From assembly GCA_030044455.1 (NCBI GenBank), contig JASHVU010000777.1:1-9665 (forward strand): a stretch of 9,665 bases of DNA, written 5' to 3'. Within the stretch, counting starts at the first letter, position 1; the number at the start of each line of letters is the position of its first letter. The notes beneath the pieces are model-generated. The model worked only from the letters and a program-made list of their open reading frames with translations. It had not been told where the DNA came from and made no database searches. Of the stretch, positions 1 through 5,485 are shown piece after piece. Made by a program: the position numbers and the translations under genes. Origin of the DNA: Acidobacteriaceae bacterium (GTDB lineage Bacteria > Acidobacteriota > Terriglobia > Terriglobales > Acidobacteriaceae).

Positions 1-187
1 CGCAAGCTCTTCCTGCTCGAAATGTCTCAAGACGTTTTGGCTTTGCAGAAGCTACCGCTGCTTCCTCCTCGGGATACAGGGGGGTGTTTTTAAAGCTCGT
101 CAACTCCCCGATTGACAAAGCGAACTGGTCCCCCATTTGAGACTTCGCAATATCCTCCATGAGATCTTTGATTCGCGGGGTTGTCAT
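1..187 (-). CDS. Putative 4'-phosphopantetheinyl transferase (EntD/Sfp-like), N-terminal part only
   Basis: An open frame starts at ATG 187-185 and runs off the left edge with no stop, giving 62 visible residues. The last third reads like the N-terminal signature of EntD/Sfp-type phosphopantetheinyl transferases: LYPEEEAAVASAKPKR (37-52) followed by the ETFRAGRAC stretch (54-62). In that family the pattern is roughly L(F/Y)PEE...V..A..KR..EF..GR.CAR. Such enzymes transfer the phosphopantetheine arm of CoA to carrier proteins of fatty acid, polyketide or siderophore synthesis in the cytoplasm. The catalytic Mg/CoA-binding motifs would lie beyond the window and cannot be checked. No strong Shine-Dalgarno is seen; in-frame ATGs also occur at codons 10 and 18. 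The gene lies 129 bp downstream of the last T6SS-linked gene on the same strand and is probably functionally separate. The family call rests on a short motif only. Confidence 0.6.
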   Translation of the reverse strand, partial: MTTPRIKDLMEDIAKSQMGDQFALSIGELTSFKNTPLYPEEEAAVASAKPKRLETFRAGRAC

Positions 188-316
188 GCTCTGTCCATGC
201 ATCACATCTCTTGCGCGGTCACTGTTCGCCAACTATCAGACTGACTTCACCAAACTGAATCGTATCCTCGATGCAAGAGCCCGCAGATTTTGCAAAGGAG
301 AAGAGCCGAGGCTTAA
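188..316. other. Intergenic gap between the T6SS accessory genes and the next gene
   Basis: This 129 bp stretch is the longest gene-free gap in the window. I see no convincing rho-independent terminator: just after the 157-aa gene there is only a short AGCC/GGCT inverted repeat with a two-base loop and no T-run. I also see no well-spaced -35/-10 pair for the next gene. It is the likeliest place for a transcription boundary, but the sequence does not prove one. Confidence 0.5.
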
Positions 317-790
317 TCAAGATTGCTCGGGCTCGATTCTGAGCAACTTCATGAACTGGTCGAAGTCGGGACGTATCTTCAGCAGCTCCGATTCGATCGT
401 TGTCAGCGTGGCAATACCGATCCACTTGCCGCTGCGCACGTAGTGCTGAACCTGGAATACGCTGACCTGGTTCATAGGCTGGTGCTTGAGCATGAGCAGG
501 GCGGCTTCGGCAGCGCCCGGGAATTCGATGGAAGCTGGACCGGCAATGACCGGATCGAGGAATGTCCTTTTCATGATCGTGATCTGAGCCTTGATGTAGA
601 GAGCGAGCTGGTTGCCGGCAAGAAGCTCATCTTCACGCAGGTAGACGTTGCTGGGCACAACACCCTCGGCTTGCTTTTGAATCCCGAATTCTGGAACCCA
701 TGTCCAGCCGAAGGGGATGGCAGGAATAATCCATCGGCCGATGCGGGCGGCATTGGTATAGCCGGCGACTTGTCCCGGATTGGTGCTCAT
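317..790 (-). CDS. DUF1795/DcrB-like protein, candidate Eag-type T6SS effector chaperone
   Basis: This is a 157-aa cytoplasmic-looking protein with no signal peptide. From about residue 41 it follows the general DcrB/DUF1795 pattern as I remember it: SNVYLREDELLAGNQL (47-62), an amphipathic helix YIKAQITIMKRTF (65-77), a small strand-turn region ending in GAAEAALLML (92-101), a strand FQVQHYVRSGKWIGIATLT (112-130) and a C-terminal helix DFDQFMKLLRI (142-152). Known T6SS members of this family (Eag proteins) bind and stabilise PAAR effectors before loading on VgrG, which fits the position two genes after the PAAR gene. I chose ATG 788-790 because the residues further upstream in this frame are basic and unstructured and would overlap the preceding gene. 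No clear Shine-Dalgarno precedes it, so the exact start is less certain than the frame. Eag genes more often lie just before their effector; here it follows. Alternatives are a DcrB-like protein of other function or an immunity protein. Confidence 0.6.
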   Translation of the reverse strand: MSTNPGQVAGYTNAARIGRWIIPAIPFGWTWVPEFGIQKQAEGVVPSNVYLREDELLAGNQLALYIKAQITIMKRTFLDPVIAGPASIEFPGAAEAALLMLKHQPMNQVSVFQVQHYVRSGKWIGIATLTTIESELLKIRPDFDQFMKLLRIEPEQS

Positions 791-876
791 ACATGAGACG
801 GTCTGGAACGATTCCTTTCCCAAAGTCGGGCCGCGCAGATTGGGGGAAGCCGAAACTTCGCGATGCAAACATCTCC

Positions 877-1272
877 TCAGCGGATTCCGGCGGCCAGGCA
901 AACCGGGTAGGCTGCCAAAACCACAGAGGTCTCAAGCTGATCGAGAACCTTGGCATGTTCCGGGCCAGCAAAGTCGAGCGAAAACCCATCGAGCTGTTTG
1001 GCCAGGCCAAGTTTGTCTTTTGCCACTTGTGCGATGGTGCTGGATTCGCCGATCAGGAAACGCGCGAGCGCATTCTGAACCTCGGTTAGCTCTTGCTCGA
1101 GCCGCGGCAGAGCTTCTGTCTGCCACATCAGAAAAGCCGGAGTAGCGGAATAAGCCGGATTGAGGATACCGGCTTCGACGGCCGCTCGCACCTCCGTCAC
1201 AAGCGCTTCGAATGCTTTTGCAAAGCGCTGCGCGTAATACTCAGGAACTGCGGAGCTGGTCTGGGCTGTCAT
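877..1272 (-). CDS. Unrecognised 131-aa protein coupled to the PAAR effector gene
   Basis: I do not recognise a family. The protein is mostly helical by composition. Helix-like stretches cover residues 11-35 (EYYAQRFAKAFEALVTEVRA and on), 50-75 (TEALPRLEQELTEVQNALAR region), 79-95 and 104-120. It has slightly more acidic than basic residues and no signal peptide or membrane segment. The start ATG (1272-1270) overlaps the TGA of the PAAR gene as ATGA. AAAGG lies just upstream (1280-1276, three-base spacer), so translation is probably coupled to the PAAR gene. A longer open frame continues upstream to 2529, but that part is an antisense/out-of-frame shadow of the PAAR coding sequence. By position it may be the immunity protein for the PAAR-linked toxin-like domain or an adaptor for loading it. 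Its lack of a signal peptide implies action in the cytoplasm. Existence as a gene is well supported; function is unknown. Confidence 0.8.
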   Translation of the reverse strand: MTAQTSSAVPEYYAQRFAKAFEALVTEVRAAVEAGILNPAYSATPAFLMWQTEALPRLEQELTEVQNALARFLIGESSTIAQVAKDKLGLAKQLDGFSLDFAGPEHAKVLDQLETSVVLAAYPVCLAAGIR

Positions 1273-2543
1273 ACGCCTTTCGGAAGAGCCTGCTGTGCTT
1301 GCTGGGCGGCTTGCTGAGCTTGTTGACTGGACTGCTGCGCTTGCTGCTCGGCTTGCTGCGCCTGTTGCTTGATCTGATTGGATGCTTGCTGAGCTTGAGC
1401 GGCGGCCTGCTGGGCGGCGGCCTTGGTCGGTCCGGTGGCCTGCTGCGCCTGCTGCTCGGCTTGCTTGACCGCCTGCTGGCTTTGTTGAATAGCCTGTTGT
1501 GCCTGCTGCTGGGCCTGCTGGGCGGCCTGTTGCGCCTTTTGCGCTGCCTGCTCGGCCGCTTGCGCCGCCTGTTGCGCTGCCTGCGTGGCTCCTTGCTCGG
1601 CCAGTTGGGCTGCCTGTTGAGCCTGATTCTCTGCTTGTTGCGCGGCCTGCTTTGCAGCATTCGACAACGCAGTGGCCGCCTGAGCCGCTTGTTGGGCAGC
1701 GAGTTGGGTCATCTGCGCCGGTGTGGTCCAGGGCGCAGGCATCAATTGGCTCGGGACAAGAGACGCCGGCGGAGTCCACAGCTGCGTGCCGCCGCCCGGC
1801 TGCCCGCTTATGGGGGACGCGGCGCCCATCCATGCCTTCAGACCACCCGCAGGAACCTTGGCAGCGGTCATCAACAACCCGGAGTTCCAGCCGCCAACCG
1901 CATTGTCCGCACGCCACTGCGATTCCGAAGTTGGCGGGTTCGGCGTCCAATAGGAACCCATCGCTCCGCCTGGATTGCTCAAAACCCTGTAAAGAGTGGT
2001 GTCGGGCGGGAGGTCCACCGGCTGGGCGGTAGAGAAATTGGGCGTTTGCTTGGCGGGCAAGTCGGGGAATCCGGGAGATGTAAGGGTGATCGGAGGGAGC
2101 GCCGAGCCCGGCGGCGAAGAGGTCTTGATGGTGCCGTTCTGTTGTAACTCGGCAGTTGCCTGAGGCGAAGTTGAGGATGCGGGCGGCTGCGCTGGCACTG
2201 AAGCACCCATGGCTTGAATGCCGGCGACCGCTCCACCGGCCCCTCCGCCACCGGCCATGCCGACGATCACTGTTTCGCAGCCCATAGCCGCCATATCCGG
2301 AGGTCCCACGCATACCAACTGATCTGTGACGCGCGACTGCGGCATCTCGCCGACAATAACAGTGGTGGAACCGAGAACGAACGGCCCGCCGACATGAGGG
2401 ACGATGCCCGTGACCATCGGACAAACGTGCATATCGGTGATGCGTGAGGCGGGCATAAACCCGATCAACACCATGGGAAAACCCAGGATGACGACTCCTC
2501 CGTGCTCGGTCATGCTGGTGATGGTGCAAGCTGGCATTCCCAT
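1269..2543 (-). CDS. PAAR-domain T6SS tip/effector with embedded toxin-like domain and Gln/Ala-rich tail
   Basis: This 424-aa protein has three parts. Residues 1-97 form a PAAR domain, the sharp conical cap of the VgrG spike. It contains ASRITDMHVCP (32-42) and a second RVTDQLVC motif (71-78); H39, C41, H50 and C78 are candidate zinc ligands. A Gly-rich hydrophobic stretch follows (94-114). Residues about 180-260 look like a compact toxin domain: LYRV (184-187), GSYWT (196-200), WN (219-220), KVPAGG (229-234) and GGGTQLW (250-256). I recall this pattern from C-terminal domains of polymorphic toxins and hemagglutinin-type proteins. An ADP-ribosyltransferase-like fold is possible (R186, S197/Y198, Q254), but this is inference. 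Residues 281-420 are almost entirely Gln and Ala. The gene starts 6 bp after vgrG ends, with GGGGGA 11 bases upstream of the ATG; a second ATG at codon 3 is possible. It is probably loaded on the neighbouring VgrG and delivered into target cells. Confidence 0.9.
   Translation of the reverse strand: MGMPACTITSMTEHGGVVILGFPMVLIGFMPASRITDMHVCPMVTGIVPHVGGPFVLGSTTVIVGEMPQSRVTDQLVCVGPPDMAAMGCETVIVGMAGGGGAGGAVAGIQAMGASVPAQPPASSTSPQATAELQQNGTIKTSSPPGSALPPITLTSPGFPDLPAKQTPNFSTAQPVDLPPDTTLYRVLSNPGGAMGSYWTPNPPTSESQWRADNAVGGWNSGLLMTAAKVPAGGLKAWMGAASPISGQPGGGTQLWTPPASLVPSQLMPAPWTTPAQMTQLAAQQAAQAATALSNAAKQAAQQAENQAQQAAQLAEQGATQAAQQAAQAAEQAAQKAQQAAQQAQQQAQQAIQQSQQAVKQAEQQAQQATGPTKAAAQQAAAQAQQASNQIKQQAQQAEQQAQQSSQQAQQAAQQAQQALPKGV
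1284..1706 (-). repeat. Degenerate repeats encoding the Gln/Ala-rich tail of the PAAR protein
   Basis: These roughly 420 bases encode PAAR residues about 280-420. They consist of imperfect tandem units translating to QQAQQA and AAQQAAQ blocks with scattered Lys, Glu, Ser and Thr. Codons vary between units (CAG/CAA, GCG/GCC/GCA), so the array is conserved at protein level rather than being a fresh DNA expansion. Ala recurs with three- and four-residue spacing, the pattern of a heptad with Ala at core positions. A short TGPTK interruption sits at 370-374, and an NQIKQQ element at 389-394 is also present in the VgrG tail. Confidence 0.85.
1764..2006 (-). other. Toxin-like domain within the PAAR protein
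   Basis: This stretch encodes PAAR residues 180-260. It is neither PAAR nor Gln/Ala repeat and contains conserved-looking aromatic and glycine motifs: LYRV, GSYWT, WN, VPAGG and GGGTQLW. The order of Arg motif, aromatic/Ser motif and late Gln motif is compatible with the R-S-E/Q style active site of ADP-ribosyltransferase or NAD-glycohydrolase toxins. I base this on recall of polymorphic toxin C-termini, not on a search. A purely structural linker domain remains possible. Confidence 0.45.
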
Positions 2544-2549
2544 CGATTG

Positions 2550-5441
2550 CTAGATCCCCCGCTGCGCCTGACTGACAGCCTGATTCGCCGATTGTTGAGC
2601 AGCTTGTGAGGCCTGCTGGGCCTGTTGGATGGATTGTTGCCCGGCTTGCGTCACCTGCTGCTGCGCCTGTTGCGCCTGCTTTTGCGCTTGTTGAGCGGTT
2701 TGCTGCGCCTGTTGTGCCGCCTGCTGCGCCTGCTGCGAAGCTTGCTGGACCTGTTGTTGCGCTTGCTGGGCGGCCTGCTGTCCTTGCTGCATGGCCTGTT
2801 GCCCGGCTTGTTGTGCGGATTTTTCCGCCTGCTGGGCCTGCTGTTCGGCCTGTTGCACGCTCTGCTGCATCTGCTGCTTGATTTGATTGGCCTGCTGCTG
2901 TGCCTGCTGCACCCCCTGCGCCGCGGCCTGAGCGGTTTGCTGGAGCTGCTTCTGGGCCTGGTTCAGCGCCTGCTGCGCAGCGGCCTGTCCCTGCGCCGAG
3001 GCCTGGCTTACAGCCTGTTCCGCCTTGTTCACTGACTGCTCTGCCTGCTGGAAGGCTTGCTGTCCCTCCTGAGTCACTTGATTCACACCCTGCTGGGCCT
3101 GCTGATCGGCTTGCTGGGCAGCTTGCTGCGTCTGTTGAACAGCTTGCTGGGCTTGTTGCGCAGCCTGTTGCGCCTGCTGCGCGCCGGGGGGTGATGAAGC
3201 CCCACCCGCGGCTCCGGCTGCCGATGATGGCGATCCTGTGCCGGAAGAGCTGGAAGTGGTGGGTTTGGAATAGGGGTCGTCGCCCGGAAACGTCGGCGCC
3301 GTAGGCGCGGTGGGGGTGGATGGCGACGATGGAATCTGCGGCTGAGCGGGATTGGCCGGGGTGGGACCGCCGCCGCTGTTGATCATCACCATGGTGCCCA
3401 TAATGGCGATGCCGGCGTCAGTGATTGAAATAAAGCCGCCCGGTCCCACGATGCTTACACCGGTCGCTCCTCCCGTGATATTGACGCTCATCCCGCCCAT
3501 CAGGTTAATGGTCTGCCCGGCAGTGAGATTGCAGTTCTGACCGGTTTGCACATCCTGATTCTGGCCGGCTTGCAGAGAGTAATTCTGCCCCGCCTGCTGG
3601 ACCAGGTTCTGACCCACTTTCATGCCGTAGCTCTGGCCGACGCTCTCTTTGATGTTGCCGGTGACCTGGTGGCTGCGGTCGCCGCCGACTTGCACGATCT
3701 GATTGCCCTTGACGTTGAGGTCGGCTTCGCCGTCTACTTCCTGGAGCTGTTTGCCCTTCACCAGTAAATGCGAATCGCCATCCACTTCTTCGAATTGGTT
3801 CGACGTGATCTTGGTGTGCTGCTCATTGCCGACCAGGGTGTGCCAGTCGTGTTCCACATGCAGGTCGTAATCGCGCTCCGCATTCATATAGATCTGCTCG
3901 CTGCCCTTGAGATCCTCGAAACGAAGCTCATTGGCATTGGCCGCGGCGCCGTTCTTCGAGCTGCGCGTCAAAATCCCCGACAACGTGTATTGGCCGGCGG
4001 GATCGTACTTGGGCATATTGACGCCGTTGTACACCGAGCCCACCACGATCGGCTGATCCGGATCGCCCTCCATGAAATCAATCAGAACTTCATCGCCGAA
4101 ACGCGGCCAATAATACGTCCCCCAGCCTTTGCCGGCCCATGACTGCGCCACCCTGAGCAGGGTGTTGTCGACGGTGTTGGGCTTGCGATCGCGGTCCCAC
4201 CAGAATTGCACGCACACCCTGCCGTACTTGTCCATGTATGACTCTTCGCCCTGGGGCACGACTACTTTGCCGGTATGCATGCCATGCACCACGGGCTTCG
4301 TGGTCTTGATGGGAGGACGATAGACAATCGACGAAGGAATGGCCGTAAAGGCGTTTTCGTAGGGTTTCGGAGGTGTCTGCGTGCGCGCCCGGTACGAAGG
4401 CAACTGCTGCACCGTATGCTCGATGTGAAGCAGCAGGTATTTAACGTTCAGGCTCGCCTGCGGATGCTTCTGCAGCGTGAATGTGTAGCCGGTCTGCATG
4501 CTAGCTGCATTCGACTCACCCTCGACGATCAGGGTTCCGGCGTCGCTGCTGTCGCGGCGGATGTTATTGAGGAAGGTGGTCAGATCGCCAATCTTCGAAT
4601 CCGAACCAATCTTCTTAAGGTAAGCGGCCGCGCTGTCGGCGTAGTCGTACATTTCCCAGGAGTTCGATCCCAGCGGGCCTTTGGTGGGCGCGTTCGCTAA
4701 TGGACTGGGAAGCGCCTTGTTCTGGATATAACTGTAGTCCCAGGCCGTATGTTTGCCGGGCACAAGTGTGGATCGCGACCGGAATTCACGGATCACGAAA
4801 TCGTAAAATCCCGATCTCGCCGTGGTTTCGGGCACATACCGGAACGTATTCTGAATGTCGCAGCTGCTCAGCGAACTCGAAGTGTCCGCTATGGTGAAGG
4901 TGTGGTCGTCTTTGGTGTGCTTAAAGTAGTACAGGATTCCATGCTGCTCCATGAGCCGCGAAATGAAATCGAAATCCGATTCGCGATACTGGGTGCAGTA
5001 CTCCATCGGGGTGTAAGTCGCCGAGGTCTGATTTGTGGGGCTTATCCCATAGGGGCTGAGAACGGCTTTCACCACATCGACCACCGTCTGGTTCTGAAAA
5101 ACGCGCGTGTTGAGGCTCTGGGTGAGTAGCCACACGTTGGGAACAATCGTGGCTCGATACATGAGGAACTCTTCGTCGCCGCCGCTCATTTCAAAGCTGG
5201 CCACAATTCCGTTGATGTATCGCTGCGTGCCGCTATCGGAGGCCTGAATGCCGACGCAGACCTTCTGGCCGACGATCTTCTTCGGGTCGACGGTGGTATC
5301 GATTTTGGCCAGGAGTTCAAGTTCGTAGCGAAACAGCTCCGACACTCCCTCCGAGCCGGTCAGGCGTTCGGGGAGCAAGACGTTTGCGCCCAACGGGCTG
5401 GTGAAGGTGAGAAGCCGATTTGTGAGTGCAAAGTCAACCAT
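2550..5441 (-). CDS. vgrG: VgrG (TssI) spike protein with long Gln/Ala-rich C-terminal extension
   Basis: This is the trimeric puncturing spike at the front of the T6SS tube, 963 aa here against roughly 600-700 aa for a plain VgrG. Residues 1 to about 370 form the gp27-like base, with the YCTQYRESDFDFISRLMEQHG signature (148-168). About 385-475 is the gp5 OB-fold, including YGRVCVQFWWDRD (406-418) and WPRFGDEVLIDFMEGDPDQP (445-464). Residues 537-648 form the triple-stranded beta-helix, visible as 14 consecutive eight-residue units beginning with a small hydrophobic residue, most with Gly at the second or third position. The core ends near MVMINSGGG (684-692). A Pro/Ser/Thr/Gly linker (693-752) leads to a tail of about 209 residues made almost wholly of Gln and Ala. 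The gene begins 44 bp after clpV with no canonical Shine-Dalgarno (only AAAGAAAG-like purines) and ends with TAG 6 bp before the PAAR gene. The core call is certain; the role of the tail is unknown. Confidence 0.97.
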   Translation of the reverse strand: MVDFALTNRLLTFTSPLGANVLLPERLTGSEGVSELFRYELELLAKIDTTVDPKKIVGQKVCVGIQASDSGTQRYINGIVASFEMSGGDEEFLMYRATIVPNVWLLTQSLNTRVFQNQTVVDVVKAVLSPYGISPTNQTSATYTPMEYCTQYRESDFDFISRLMEQHGILYYFKHTKDDHTFTIADTSSSLSSCDIQNTFRYVPETTARSGFYDFVIREFRSRSTLVPGKHTAWDYSYIQNKALPSPLANAPTKGPLGSNSWEMYDYADSAAAYLKKIGSDSKIGDLTTFLNNIRRDSSDAGTLIVEGESNAASMQTGYTFTLQKHPQASLNVKYLLLHIEHTVQQLPSYRARTQTPPKPYENAFTAIPSSIVYRPPIKTTKPVVHGMHTGKVVVPQGEESYMDKYGRVCVQFWWDRDRKPNTVDNTLLRVAQSWAGKGWGTYYWPRFGDEVLIDFMEGDPDQPIVVGSVYNGVNMPKYDPAGQYTLSGILTRSSKNGAAANANELRFEDLKGSEQIYMNAERDYDLHVEHDWHTLVGNEQHTKITSNQFEEVDGDSHLLVKGKQLQEVDGEADLNVKGNQIVQVGGDRSHQVTGNIKESVGQSYGMKVGQNLVQQAGQNYSLQAGQNQDVQTGQNCNLTAGQTINLMGGMSVNITGGATGVSIVGPGGFISITDAGIAIMGTMVMINSGGGPTPANPAQPQIPSSPSTPTAPTAPTFPGDDPYSKPTTSSSSGTGSPSSAAGAAGGASSPPGAQQAQQAAQQAQQAVQQTQQAAQQADQQAQQGVNQVTQEGQQAFQQAEQSVNKAEQAVSQASAQGQAAAQQALNQAQKQLQQTAQAAAQGVQQAQQQANQIKQQMQQSVQQAEQQAQQAEKSAQQAGQQAMQQGQQAAQQAQQQVQQASQQAQQAAQQAQQTAQQAQKQAQQAQQQVTQAGQQSIQQAQQASQAAQQSANQAVSQAQRGI
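2556..3182 (-). repeat. Degenerate repeats encoding the Gln/Ala-rich tail of VgrG
   Basis: These roughly 627 bases encode VgrG residues 754-962 as imperfect units of QQA, QAQQAAQ and QQAQQ type with few charged residues. The dominant seven-residue pattern puts Ala at the a, d and g positions, as in alanine-type coiled coils. Synonymous codons differ between units. The element NQIKQQ (852-857) followed by QQAEQQAQQ has a near copy in the tail of the PAAR protein. The complementary strand accordingly reads as Leu/Cys/Gly-rich frames, which are artefacts. Confidence 0.85.
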
Positions 5442-5485
5442 GGCAATTCGCAGTTTCTTTCTTTCGCGGCATCTTTACCGCGGAT

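Noticed and set aside
300..316. Short inverted repeat after the 157-aa gene considered as a terminator
   Set aside because: Four-base stem with a two-base loop and no T-run on the transcribed strand.
791..901. Upstream extension of the 157-aa DUF1795-like gene to an ATG at 901
   Set aside because: The added 37 residues are basic, lack family resemblance and overlap the preceding gene; the ATG at 790 fits the domain better.
1212..2147. A 311-aa plus-strand open frame very rich in Leu, Gly and Cys
   Set aside because: It is the antisense reading of the Gln/Ala repeats of the PAAR gene; complementary codons of Gln and Ala give Leu, Cys and Gly. It has no domain signal and opposes a well-supported gene.
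1273..2529. N-terminal extension of the 131-aa gene frame (Ser/Arg/Gly-rich, up to 550 aa)
   Set aside because: This part is an out-of-frame shadow of the PAAR gene; the ATGA-coupled start at 1272 with AAAGG upstream is far more plausible.
1284..3182. Repeat arrays considered as CRISPR or as slippage-prone phase-variation tracts
   Set aside because: No conserved repeat with unique spacers, and synonymous codons vary from unit to unit, so there are no long perfect repeats to slip; the repetition is at protein level.
2606..3304. Plus-strand Leu-rich and Ala/Pro-rich frames opposite the VgrG tail, superficially like membrane proteins
   Set aside because: Same antisense repeat artefact; VgrG coding on the other strand is certain.
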